From Myxococcus sp. CA023 (GTDB lineage Bacteria > Myxococcota > Myxococcia > Myxococcales > Myxococcaceae): 64,000 nt of DNA. This document shows, piece after piece, positions 24,000-33,900 of the stretch. The notes beneath the pieces are model-generated. The model saw only the letters and a program-made list of their open reading frames with translations, searched no databases and was not told where the DNA came from. The DNA lies in assembly GCF_010998615.1 (NCBI RefSeq), contig NZ_JAAEAH010000005.1, forward strand, positions 62,001 through 126,000. The letters run 5' to 3'. The translations under genes and the position numbers were made by a program. How positions within the stretch are numbered: position 1 is the stretch's first letter; every line of letters starts with the position of its first letter.

Positions 24000-25031
24000 T
24001 CAGTAGGGGCACGTGCCGCAGTCCGCCTGGCAGCTTCCCGCCGCGGCGCCGTCGCCGCAACGTTCAGTGAGCTGACAGACGCCGTCTCCACAGCGGTGGA
24101 TGTCGCGTGGCTGCAGACGCGTCGTGAGCGGCAGGAAGGTCCGTCCGTTATACGTGCAGGTTTCGTAATAGGGCGGCTCGCCGTGGGGGGGCGGGTTCTT
24201 CTTGTCCGCGTCCCGGTCGAAGGGGAGGGCCGCCGTGGCGGCGCGTTGGCAGAGCGACTCGCAGGTGCCCGCGTGGATGATGGGCAGGCAGTCCGCGTGG
24301 GCGGGGTTCGAGGGCAGGCCGCAGGCGCGCACGGTGCTTTCGTCCTCGCGCAGGTAGCCGCGGTCCGTGGCGGCGAAGACGCCGGTGCCGTCGAAGAGGT
24401 TGCCGAAGAAGCACGCCTCCCGCTCGCTGAACGTCGACAGCTCCTGCTCCGTGTACGGCAGGGCACCGCCCCGCGCGTCGCGGCCCAGCACGGAGATGGC
24501 GACGGGAATCCCGAACTTGTTCGCATGGGCCGCCAGGCAGGCGGAGACGACTTCTTCTTCCTGGACTGTCGCCGGTGCGCCCGTGGCCCAGTTGTGTGCC
24601 AGACCCAGGCCTCCTTCCCAAGTGTACTTCACCCCCGTCACCGGGTTGGTGTACTTGCGCTGCTGATTCCCCTTCACCGCGCACCGGATGATGTAACGCA
24701 TGATTTCATCGGCGTGTGCGGGGTCCTGGTTGAACCAGTTGGAGAATCCAATCGTGGATAGCCCATTGGTTGACAAGCCATTGGTGGACAGCCCGTTGGT
24801 TGAAAGGCCATTGGTTGATAAGCCATTGGTTGACAGTCCGTTGCCCGAATCGGCCGACCCGTGGGCTTCGCACAGCGTCCACGTATCACCCGAAAGCTCC
24901 GCTGGACCACATGCCCCGCCTCCGAATCCCAGCGCCAGGCCCAGCAGCCCTCCGGCGATGCGCGGCCGGCGCAGGTGTTTCAGGCAGTGATTGATTCGGA
25001 TTCCAGACAGAAACGCTGGCATGAGACGCAT
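24000..25031 (-). CDS. Secreted Cys-rich protein with NGLST pentapeptide repeats
   Basis: 343 residues. A basic N-terminus and a hydrophobic run ending GGGACGPAEL suggest secretion, possibly as a lipoprotein. Residues ~63-98 are six consecutive NGLST repeats followed by a degenerate one (IGFSN). A globular part follows (WFNQDPAHADEIMRYIIRCAV, YTWEGGLGLAHNWAT) with about 14 cysteines and a CGDGVCQLTERCGDG...CQADCGTC tail. This kind of tail recurs in myxobacterial surface proteins. The promoter lies in the AT-richer gap 25032-25275. Function is unknown; adhesion or matrix roles are guesses. Confidence 0.8.
   Translation of the reverse strand: MRLMPAFLSGIRINHCLKHLRRPRIAGGLLGLALGFGGGACGPAELSGDTWTLCEAHGSADSGNGLSTNGLSTNGLSTNGLSTNGLSTNGLSTIGFSNWFNQDPAHADEIMRYIIRCAVKGNQQRKYTNPVTGVKYTWEGGLGLAHNWATGAPATVQEEEVVSACLAAHANKFGIPVAISVLGRDARGGALPYTEQELSTFSEREACFFGNLFDGTGVFAATDRGYLREDESTVRACGLPSNPAHADCLPIIHAGTCESLCQRAATAALPFDRDADKKNPPPHGEPPYYETCTYNGRTFLPLTTRLQPRDIHRCGDGVCQLTERCGDGAAAGSCQADCGTCPY
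24748..24837. repeat. 15-bp tandem repeat, six units, encoding NGLST
   Basis: Six units with 15-base period and a degenerate seventh to 24852. On the plus strand they read CCATTGGTTGACAAG-like, with variants at several positions. The coded pentapeptide is invariant in the six core units while synonymous positions differ (Leu as TTG, CTG, CTT and TTA; Asn as AAT and AAC). This suggests the repeat is kept at protein level and is not a recent slippage product. Confidence 0.9.
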
Positions 25032-25275
25032 GGCTTCCCCCGTTTCGGGGAGCGAGCAATGCCTGCTCCCCGGATGCCATCAGCTCCAGCTCCCACGAAC
25101 TGAAACACTGTCGCTGATGGGTGAGACCAGTGTGACGGTGTTCAAGCCGTGAGAAATATGGCCCAGCGGGAAAATTCGGGTGGGGGTCTGCCCGGAGACA
25201 CCTGGTGTGTGTCATGGGCGACGGCGTCACGCTCACCTGCTCGCAAGCTGATAACAGATACGTGTTTTCCGTCAG

Positions 25276-26685
25276 CTAGTCGCTCTCGTCGAACTCCAGG
25301 GCGAGCGACGCCGCTGGCGTGAGCGCGAAGCCATCCGCGGTGCGCAGGCGCCAGGTGCCCACGTCGGTGACGGGGCCTCCCACGACTTCCGACTCCGAGG
25401 AATCGCCGCGCGTCTCCGCCTGGCCCAGGTGGACACAGAGGTGGACGCGGGCGTTCACCGGGTCCGCCAGCTTCTGCGCCATGTCCTGGAGCACCCGCAG
25501 CGTGCGCTCCGCCTCGCGCAGGTACTCGGTGCGCTCGGCGCTGGGGGCGCCGTGGTCCAGCGGGTGCACGGCCAGCAGGGAGGTGCCGGACTGGAGCGCC
25601 AGCAGGAAGCCGCCGCCGCGCAGGCCCTGCTCGAGCCCATCCAGCACGTCCGCGAGCACCGCGTACACGGCGTCGTCATCCTGGGCGGAGGCGGCGAGGA
25701 CGACCTCGGCGTGGACGGCCAGCGCCAGCCGTGTGCGGCGCGTGGGCTGGACGGGCTCCTCGGCCGCTTCGCTGAGCGCGGCGAGGAAGGCCGTCACGCT
25801 GCCGAAGCGGCGGCTGCCGTCCTTCTCCAGGCAGCGCAGCACCACCGCGTCCACCGCCGGGGACACCGCGGCGAGGACGCTGGGCCGGGGCGCGGGCGCC
25901 TCCAGGTGCAGCCGCTCCAGCTCCATCCGGTCCTCGCACTGGAAGGGATAGCGGCCGGTGATGAGCTGATGCAGCAGCACGCCCAGCGCGTAGATGTCCG
26001 TGTGCGGGCCAATGGGGCCGCCGCGGAACTGCTCGGGCGCCATGGCGTGCGCGGTGCCCAGCCGCTGGCCGGCGATGGTGAGCCCTTCCTGCGAAGGCTC
26101 GGCGTGCAGCAGCTTGGCGATGCCGAAGTCCAGCAGCTTCACCCGGGGGCGCTCACCTTCCTCCACGACGAGGATGTTGCTGGCCTTCAAGTCGCGGTGG
26201 ACGACGCCCGCACGGTGCGCGGCCTCCAGCGCGCCGCAGACGGGCTCCAGGTACGCGAGCGCGCGCGTCGACGACAGCCGCCCGCGCTCCTGCACCACCT
26301 GACTGAGCGTGCGGCCGGTGAGCAGCTCCATGACGTAGTAGGGGCTGCCGTCCGGCATCAGCCCGAAGTCATACACGTCCACGATGTTGGGGTGGCGAAT
26401 CTGGTTCACCACGCGCGCCTCGCGCACGAAGCGCTTGAGCATCTCCCCCTGGTCCGCAAGGTGCGGGTGGAGGACCTTCACCGCGGCCCGCCGGCCCAGG
26501 ATGCGGTGCTCCGCCTCGTACACGCTGCCGTGCCCGCCCGATGCGAGCAGCGCCTTGAGGAAGTACTCTCCGGCCAGCGTGCCCGGGCCTCGCTGCGCAC
26601 GGGAAGGTTCGCTCTGGGCCCGCTCGGATGCATGCAGGTCCGCTCGGGCCTGGATGCGAAAGGTGCTCTCGGAGTCCGCCGCCAT
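25276..26685 (-). CDS. Ser/Thr protein kinase with degenerate cyclase-like C-terminus
   Basis: 469 residues from the preferred ATG (another lies 12 bases upstream). Kinase motifs are complete: a glycine loop written ASGGHGSVYEA, AAVKVL (Lys), HRDLKASN (catalytic loop), DFGIAKL, and an APEQFRGG segment that replaces the usual APE region. From ~residue 300 the sequence no longer resembles a kinase. It contains HLCVHLGQAE and EVVGGPVTDVGTWRL, which recall the H-x-G and G-x-x-V-N-x-A-x-R strands of class III cyclase domains without metal-binding aspartates. Cytosolic, with no transmembrane segment. Confidence 0.87.
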   Translation of the reverse strand: MAADSESTFRIQARADLHASERAQSEPSRAQRGPGTLAGEYFLKALLASGGHGSVYEAEHRILGRRAAVKVLHPHLADQGEMLKRFVREARVVNQIRHPNIVDVYDFGLMPDGSPYYVMELLTGRTLSQVVQERGRLSSTRALAYLEPVCGALEAAHRAGVVHRDLKASNILVVEEGERPRVKLLDFGIAKLLHAEPSQEGLTIAGQRLGTAHAMAPEQFRGGPIGPHTDIYALGVLLHQLITGRYPFQCEDRMELERLHLEAPAPRPSVLAAVSPAVDAVVLRCLEKDGSRRFGSVTAFLAALSEAAEEPVQPTRRTRLALAVHAEVVLAASAQDDDAVYAVLADVLDGLEQGLRGGGFLLALQSGTSLLAVHPLDHGAPSAERTEYLREAERTLRVLQDMAQKLADPVNARVHLCVHLGQAETRGDSSESEVVGGPVTDVGTWRLRTADGFALTPAASLALEFDESD

Positions 26686-26960
26686 GGGGTGCCTCATCCT
26701 TACACCTTTCCCCAAGGAGTCTGCTCTGACGCCGGGTTGAATTCCCGCCGCGCCGCGGCATCGGCGTGTGGGCGTTGGCCACCCATCGGGGAGGACGTGG
26801 GCGCGTCCCGCGGGGTGTTCGCTGGCGGAAGGTCTGCTGCCCTGGAGTCGGGGGGGATTGGACGGAGGGGCCCTGGCACTGATGGGATTCAGGGGGCGTG
26901 ACGCTTAGAGCGGGGATGGAGGAAGAGTGGGGCTTCGGGCGAGCGTCGGGGGGCTGCTAC

Positions 26961-29222
26961 ATGACGACGTTGGATGAACTCACGACGTGCGCGGGCCTTG
27001 CCTTGGCGCCACCGTCCTCCACGGGAGCCTGTCTCATCCTCATCAGCACCACCACGCCGGCAGCCATCGGCAAGGCCTACCGCCTGGACCAGGGCGAGCA
27101 CATCATCGGCCGCGGTTCCGACGTCACCGTGCGCATCGACGACCACGGGGTGTCGCGCAAGCACGCGCGCGTCGTTCGTGCGGGCGACGGTGCCTGCCAC
27201 GTCACCGACCTGGACTCCACCAACGGCACGCTGCTCAACGGCGTGCCCGTCAGCACCGCCGAGTTGATGGAAGGGGACCGGCTGCAGATCGGCACCGTCA
27301 CCGTGTTCCGCTTCTCCAAGCGCGAAGTCCTGGAGCAGCGGGAGGAGCAGCTTCGCCAGGCGCTGACCGCCGCGCGCGTGGGCATCTGGGATTGGAACGC
27401 GCAGAGCGGCCGGGTGACGTGGAGCGAGCAGGTGGACCGGCTGCTGGGGCTTCCCGTGGGGAAGCTGTCCGGCCGCGCCATGGAGCTGTCGGAGGTGGTG
27501 CACCCAGCGGACCTGCCGCGCGTGGGCGAGGTGCTGGGCGCCGCGCTGGAGAAGAAGACGCAGGTGGACGTGGAGTACCGCATCGAGCCGCAGGGGAGCG
27601 GCTGGCGGTGGATTTCCTGCAAGGGTGACGTGCTGTGTGACGCCTCGGGCGCGCCGGCGCGGGTGACGGGCACGGTGATGGACATCACCGCGCGCAAGCT
27701 GGCCGAACAGGAGTTGCACCGCCAATCGCTCATCTTCGAGAGCATCTACGACGGCGTGGTGATTACCGACCTGGGCGGCGGCATCATCGACTGGAACTCC
27801 AGCGCCGAGCGCATGTTCGGGCGGCAGAAGTCGGAAGCGCTGGGCCAGACGCTCTTCAGCGTGCTGCACCCGGATGAGCCCGACCGGCTCACCGGCCTGA
27901 TTCTCACCGCGCTGGACAAGCAGGGGCGCTGGTCCGGAGAACTGGAGTTCAAGCGCCGCGACGGCACCACCTGCTGGTGCGAGTCCGTCGTCGTGCCGCT
28001 GCGCGACAGCGAGGGGCGCGCCATCGCCAACATCATGGTCCACCGCGACACGACGGAGCGGAAGCAACTCCAGGCGCACCTGGTGGTGGCGGACCGGCTG
28101 GCGTCGGTGGGCACGTTGGGCGCGGGCGTGGCGCACGAAATCAACAACCCGTTGGCCTACATGCTCGTCAACCTGCACCTCATCCGCGAAGGGCTGGAGC
28201 GGCTGGAGAGCCAGGCGCCCGCGGCGCCCGTGGCGTCGTTGCAGCAGCTGGTGCGTGAGACAGCGGAAGGCGCGGAGCGCATCGCCACCATCGTTCGAGA
28301 CCTGAAGGTCTTCGCGCGCGGTGAGCAGGAGGCGCGGCTGATGCCGGTGGACGTGCGCCGGGCGGTGGAGCTGGCGTGCAAGATGGCGGACAACGTCATC
28401 CGCCACCGGGCGCGGCTGGTGACGGAGTTCGAGCCGGTGGCGCCGGTGGAGGCCAGCGAGTCGCGGCTGTGCCAGGTGTTCCTCAACCTGCTGCTCAACG
28501 CGGCGCAGGCGATTCCGGAGGAGGGCACGCCGGGCGTGGAGCACGAGATTCGCGTGGTCATCCGCGCCGGAGAGAGGGACCGGGTGGTGGTGGAGGTCCG
28601 CGACACGGGCATGGGCATGGGCCAGGAGGTGCTGGGCCGCATCTTCGACCCGTTCTTCACCACCAAGCCGGTGGGCGTGGGCACGGGGCTGGGGCTGTCC
28701 ATCTGCCACGGCATCATCGAATCCATGGGCGGCTCCATCCAGGCGGAGAGCGAGCCGGGCCGGGGCAGCACCTTCCGCGTGGTGCTGTGCGCCGCCACGC
28801 GCGAGCTGGAGGTGTTGCCGCGCCTGTCCGCCGCCATGCAGGCCAACGCGCGCGCGCGCATCCTGGTGGTGGATGACGAGCCCAACGTGACGTTGGCGCT
28901 CCAGCGCTCGCTAGCCGCGGACCACGAGGTGGCCACCGCGAACAGCGCCCAGGCCGCGCTGCGGCTGGTGAACGATGGCGGCCGTTTCGACCTCATCCTC
29001 TGTGACGTGATGATGCCCGGGATGACGGGCATGGACCTGTACCACGAGCTGGGCCGCTGCGCCCCGGAGCAAGCTGGACGCATGGTGTTCATGACGGGCG
29101 GCGCCTTCACGCCGCGCACGGTGTCGTTCCTGCGTGACGTGCCCAACGCCAAGATTGCCAAGCCGCTGGACCTGATGCAGTTGCGCGAACTCGTGGGCCG
29201 CTCCGCCGAGGCGGGGCGATGA
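26961..29222 (+). CDS. Hybrid histidine kinase: FHA-PAS-PAS-HisKA-HATPase-REC
   Basis: 753 residues. The FHA domain (about 30-120) has GRGSDVTVRIDDHGVSRKHARV and DSTNGTLLNG. Two PAS/PAC units follow (~130-250 and ~255-375). The HisKA His is in GAGVAHEINNPLAYML, then NLLLNAAQAIP, RDTGMGM, FDPFFTTK and GTGLGLSICHGI. A C-terminal receiver starts at ILVVDDEPN with phospho-Asp in LILCDVMMPGMTG. FHA domains bind phosphothreonine, so this may link Ser/Thr kinases to His-Asp signalling. ATG 26961 has a GGGGGG ribosome-binding site. Its TGA overlaps the transporter ATG. Confidence 0.93.
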   Translation: MTTLDELTTCAGLALAPPSSTGACLILISTTTPAAIGKAYRLDQGEHIIGRGSDVTVRIDDHGVSRKHARVVRAGDGACHVTDLDSTNGTLLNGVPVSTAELMEGDRLQIGTVTVFRFSKREVLEQREEQLRQALTAARVGIWDWNAQSGRVTWSEQVDRLLGLPVGKLSGRAMELSEVVHPADLPRVGEVLGAALEKKTQVDVEYRIEPQGSGWRWISCKGDVLCDASGAPARVTGTVMDITARKLAEQELHRQSLIFESIYDGVVITDLGGGIIDWNSSAERMFGRQKSEALGQTLFSVLHPDEPDRLTGLILTALDKQGRWSGELEFKRRDGTTCWCESVVVPLRDSEGRAIANIMVHRDTTERKQLQAHLVVADRLASVGTLGAGVAHEINNPLAYMLVNLHLIREGLERLESQAPAAPVASLQQLVRETAEGAERIATIVRDLKVFARGEQEARLMPVDVRRAVELACKMADNVIRHRARLVTEFEPVAPVEASESRLCQVFLNLLLNAAQAIPEEGTPGVEHEIRVVIRAGERDRVVVEVRDTGMGMGQEVLGRIFDPFFTTKPVGVGTGLGLSICHGIIESMGGSIQAESEPGRGSTFRVVLCAATRELEVLPRLSAAMQANARARILVVDDEPNVTLALQRSLAADHEVATANSAQAALRLVNDGGRFDLILCDVMMPGMTGMDLYHELGRCAPEQAGRMVFMTGGAFTPRTVSFLRDVPNAKIAKPLDLMQLRELVGRSAEAGR

Positions 29223-30997
29223 GCCATCCGGTGAGTGGCCTCTCTGGAAAGGACCCTTCGGAGGTCGCGCCCGCGCCCTCCCTGTCCCTGGTGACGGAGC
29301 GCCCCGCGCCGCTGGAGTTGACGACGCGCGCGCTGGGCATGGGCCTGCTCATTGGTGGGCTGCTGGCCATCACCAATGTGTACATGGGGTTGAAGACGGG
29401 CTGGTGGGAGAGCGGCTCCGTCACCGCCGCGGTGCTGGGCTTCAGCGCCCTGGCCTCGGTGTCCCGCAGGCGCGGCGTGCCCTATACGCCGTTGGAGAAC
29501 AACCTCACGCAGACGGCGGCGGCGGCCGTGGGTGCCATGCCGGCGGCGGCGGGCCTCTTGGGCGCGTTGCCAGCGCTGACGCTGCTGGGCACCTCCGTCC
29601 CGGGCTGGGGTGTGGCGGTGTGGAGCGTGGCGCTGGGGGTGTTGGGCGTGCTCGCCGCGCACCTGTTGCGGCGTCGGCTGGTGGCGCAGGAGGCCCTGCC
29701 GTTTCCTACCGGCATCGCCACCGCGGAGCTGATTACCGCGATGCACGCGTCCACGGGCGACACGGTCCGCGCGGGCCGTGGACGGCTGCTGGCGGGCGCG
29801 GGCGCGGTGGCGGTGGCGGTTACCGCCGCGCGGGATGCGTTCAAATGGCTGCCTGGGATGACGGCGCTGCCCGGCACGTTCGCGGGCCTCCCCGCCGCGT
29901 CGCTGACGTGGGGCGTGGGGTGGAGCCCCATGCTGCTGGCCATTGGAATGATGACGGGGCCGCGCCTGGGCCTGAGCATGCTGGCGGGCGCGGTGGTGGC
30001 GTGGGGCGTGCTGGCGCCGGGGCTCGCGGGCGCGGGTGTGTTGGCGGACACGCGCTACGAGACGCTCTCCGCCTGGCTCACGTGGCCGGGCGTGGGGCTG
30101 ATGGTGGGCTCGGCCCTGGCGGCACTGCTTGCGCAGGCGCGCGACTTCCTGAGTGCGGCGCGTGACGTGAGCAGCCTGGGGCGGGGCGCGGCGGTGCCGT
30201 CCTGGGCGCTGGGCGCGGGCCTGGCGGCGTGCGTGCTGGCGGTGGTGGTGGGCTCGGCGCTGTTCGGCCTCAGCGTGCCGTACATGCTGCTGGCGCTGGT
30301 GCTGGTGCTGCCCCTGTGCGCGGTGTGCGCGCGCGGCGCCGGACAGGTGGACGTGTCCCCAGTGACGCAGATGGGGCAGGTGACGCAGGTCATCTTCGGC
30401 GCGCTGCTGCCGGGGGCCATGGCGCCCAACGTCGCCGCGGGCGCCGTGGTGTCAGGCGCGGCCGCGCAGACGGGCGTCAGCATGTGGTCGCTCAAGGCGG
30501 GGCACCTGCTGGGGGCCTCCGCGCGCCACCAGCTCGCCGCGCAGCTCGTGGGCGTGCTGGCGGGCTCGGTGGTGGGCGTGCCTGTGTACCTGCTGCTGTC
30601 CAGGGCGCATGGCCTGGGCTCGGAGGCGCTGCCCGCGCCCTTCGCCCACCAGTTCCGCGCGGTGGCGGAGGTGGCGGTGCGAGGGTTGGACGGGCTGCCG
30701 CCTCACGCGGCGCTGGCGGCCTGCGTGGCCGTGGGCGTGGGCGCGCTGCTCACCTTTGTGTCCCGTGGCCGGGCGGCGCGGTGGCTGCCGCTGCCGGTGG
30801 CGCTGGGCATCGGCTTCATCCTGCCGGCCTACTACGCGGTGACGCTGTGCCTGGGGGCGCTGGGACTGGCGGCAGCGCGTTGGCGCTGGCCTCAGGCGGC
30901 CGACCGGGACACGTCCACGCTGGCGGCGGGCGCCATCGCGGGCGAGTCGCTGGCAGGCGTGCTCATCGCCGCGCTGATGGCCTTCGGCCTCACGTAG
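29219..30997 (+). CDS. OPT-family oligopeptide transporter
   Basis: 592 residues with about fifteen hydrophobic segments. ITNVYMGLKTGWWESGSVTAAVLGF near the start and NNLTQTAAAAVGAM are typical of the OPT family, which imports peptides or metal chelates by proton coupling; LPFPTGIATAELI is a further OPT-like block. It is translationally coupled (ATGA) to the hybrid histidine kinase. This suggests co-expression of a sensor with an importer and perhaps sensing of the transported compound. Its end overlaps the convergent kinase gene by 8 bases. Confidence 0.85.
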   Translation: MSHPVSGLSGKDPSEVAPAPSLSLVTERPAPLELTTRALGMGLLIGGLLAITNVYMGLKTGWWESGSVTAAVLGFSALASVSRRRGVPYTPLENNLTQTAAAAVGAMPAAAGLLGALPALTLLGTSVPGWGVAVWSVALGVLGVLAAHLLRRRLVAQEALPFPTGIATAELITAMHASTGDTVRAGRGRLLAGAGAVAVAVTAARDAFKWLPGMTALPGTFAGLPAASLTWGVGWSPMLLAIGMMTGPRLGLSMLAGAVVAWGVLAPGLAGAGVLADTRYETLSAWLTWPGVGLMVGSALAALLAQARDFLSAARDVSSLGRGAAVPSWALGAGLAACVLAVVVGSALFGLSVPYMLLALVLVLPLCAVCARGAGQVDVSPVTQMGQVTQVIFGALLPGAMAPNVAAGAVVSGAAAQTGVSMWSLKAGHLLGASARHQLAAQLVGVLAGSVVGVPVYLLLSRAHGLGSEALPAPFAHQFRAVAEVAVRGLDGLPPHAALAACVAVGVGALLTFVSRGRAARWLPLPVALGIGFILPAYYAVTLCLGALGLAAARWRWPQAADRDTSTLAAGAIAGESLAGVLIAALMAFGLT

Positions 30998-33900
30998 CTG
31001 ACGAAGACGCGTGCACCTTCTCCAGGGAGCGGCGGATGCGGCCCTCCATGAGGTTGGGCACGTGCCGCGCGCGCTCCAGGGCCTCGCGCAGCACGCGCGC
31101 GGCCTCTTCCCGGTCGCCCCGGCGCAGCGCCGCCAGCCCCATCATCTCCAGGACCTCCAGCGGCTCCTGCTCCACGGACACCTGCGCGGAGCGCTCGCGC
31201 AGGGACCACCACGCCTCGGGGGCGGCGTCGCGGGTGGCCAGCTCCACCATGGAGAAGAGGACCTCCTCCGACGGGCTCAGCTCCACGCCCGGCGGGCCTT
31301 CCGCCATCACGTGCCGCACCTGGGTCAGCACCTCGCGGGCACGGGTGTGCCGGCCCATCCAGGCCAGGGCCCGCGCTTGGAGCAGCAGGGCCCACGGGCG
31401 CGAGGCCACCTCCGGGTGCCGTCGCTCCAACGCAATGGCGCGAGCGATGTGGGGCGCCGCGGCGTCGGCGTCGCCGGCCTGGTAGTGCAGCTCACCGAGG
31501 TTGTGCTCGGCGAAGTACTCCCAGCCCACCATGCCCAGCTCGCGGCCCAGGTGCATGAAGCGCTCCTGGTCCTTCAGCGCCCGCGTCAGCTCCTTGCGCG
31601 CCACCCACAAGTTGCGCCGGTTGTTGATGGCGCTGCCCAGGTGGAAGTGGTCACCGCGCTCGGTGCAGGCGGTGATGACCTCGGTGAGCACGTGCTCCGT
31701 CTCGTCGATGTCGCCCAGGTTGGGAAGGATGACGGCCAGCAGCAGCTGCGCCACCACCTGCGTCTCATAGCCCGCGTCGCCCAGGCGGCGCGCGCGCTCG
31801 GCGGCGGCCTCCAAGGGCATGCGCGCCTCCTGCCACTCACCCTTGCGGAACTGGGCGCGTCCCAGCGCCAGCAGCAGCCGCGCCTGTACGTAGGGCGAGG
31901 CCACGGTGGCCGCCAGGTGCTGGGCCTCCAGCGCGCGGGCCTCGCTGCGCGTGTAGTCGTTCACCCAGTCCAGCGCCATGGCCTCGTCCAGCAGTAGCTC
32001 CACCTCCGTGCGCGTGTGGCCCAGCCGGCGGGCGCGCTCGCGGGCCGCGGCGAAGTCCGCCAGCGAGTCGTCATACCGGCCAATGCGGATGCGCATCAGG
32101 CCCCGGCCGCGCAGCGCGGTGAGGCAGCGCAGCTCGTCGGTGGGCTCCAGCAGCTCCAGCGCCCGTGTGTACATGGCCTCGGCGTCGAGGAACGCGTGGC
32201 GGCCCCGGGCGGACTCGGCCAGGTCGATGGAGAGCGCGGCGGCCTCGTCGCGGCGCCCGGCGGCGGCCGCGTGCAGGGCCAGGCGAGGCAGGCGCTGGCG
32301 CTCACCGGCGCCGGCCGCGCTGAGGAAGTAGCGGTAGGCGGCGTGGTGGACGTGCTCTCGCTCGGCGGCGGGCAGGGTGGCGGCCACCGCTTCGCGCAGC
32401 AACTCGTTGCGGAAGCTCAACCCTTCGTGGCGGTGGGACACCAGCAGCCCGGAGTCCAGGAGCCGCTTGGTGGCGTGGCCCGCGTCCAGGGGGAAGCCGC
32501 CCGCGGCGCCTTCGCGCTCCAGCTCGCGCACCACACCTTCGGCCGTGGCCGCGGTGAAGTCGGTGCCCAGCATCGCGCACAGGCGCGCGTGCGCGGCCAG
32601 CGATGGCGGCAGCGCGCCCAGCTCGCGGTCCGCCAACCACTCCACCAGCCGCAGCTCGGGCACCTTCTCCAGCCCGTCGGTGACCAGGTACCAGCTCCCG
32701 CCCGGCGCGCGCTGGCGCACCAGGCCCTGGCGCTTGAGGCCGCGCACCAGCTCCACCAGGTAAAGGGGGACGTATTGCGCGCGCTCGACGATGCGCTCCA
32801 CCGCTTGCGCGGGCACGTTCTCCACCGGCTTGAGCAGCAGGCGGCACAGCGACTGCGCCTGGTCGGCCGCCAGCACCGGCAGGGCCAAGGTGGCCTGCTT
32901 CGCGGCGCGAGTGCCCCAGGTGGGACGGCTCTTCTCGAAGCCCGGGCGCGCCAGCACGCACACCCACAGCGGGACACTGGCCTCGGCGAGGCAGGCGTAC
33001 TCCAGCGCGTCCAGCGCCGTCTCCTCCGCGAAGTGCGCGTCGTCCAGGACGAGGCACAGCGGACGCTCGCGGGCATTGGCGGCCAGCAGCTCACCCGCGG
33101 CGCGCATGGCCAGCGAGCGAAGCGCGCCGGGCGCGGCGGCCCAGCTCTGGAGCTCCGGACCACCGGGCGTATACCAACCCAGCGTGGCGGCCACGCCAGG
33201 CCACAGCTCGGTGCCCAGCGTGGGGCCCAGGCGCTGGAGGATGGCGGCGCGTGTCTGCTGCTCGGTGTCCGTGTCGTCGCGCTCGAAGGCGTTGAGGGCG
33301 CACCGCAGCAGCGTGCGCAGGGTGCCGTCGGGGTCGCCTTGCACCGGCTCCCGGGAGCGCGAGCTGTACACCCGCGCGTGGGGCAGCAGCAGTTGCAGAC
33401 GGCGGGCGAGCGTGGCGGCCAGGTGGCTCTTGCCCAGGCCTCGCTCGCTCAAGACGGTGACGATGGTGGGCGTGGCGCCGCCCACCGCGGAGCGTGCGCT
33501 CTCCAGCAGCTCGGCCAGCTCCGCCTCGCGGCCCACCAGCACCTCGCTGCCCAACTGGAGGACGGTGATGTCCGGACGGGGCGCGGCGCCTGGCGGCGCG
33601 GGGCGCAGGAGGCCGCGCAGCTCCGGCACCTCCATGCAGGGCACTTCGGGCACGGCCTCGGCGGCAGCGGGAGATAGCAAGAGGCCATGGGCCTCGGGCC
33701 CGCTGGGATAGCGGTCCTCGCGGGACAGGATGGCGCCCAGGTAGCGCGGCGCGCCGGAGGGGCGGCGCTGCACGGTGACAGCGGACACGTCCACGAGGCC
33801 GTTGGGCGACAGGCCCCGCTCCGCCAGCCCTTCCGCGGCGCGCATGGCGCGGCGCACCGGGTTCTCTCCCGCGTCCGGGTCGAAGACGGCGGCGATGCGC

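Noticed and set aside
24748..24852. Possible CRISPR-like or mobile repeat array
   Set aside because: The 15-bp repeats are in frame, have no spacers and encode an invariant pentapeptide in an exported protein.
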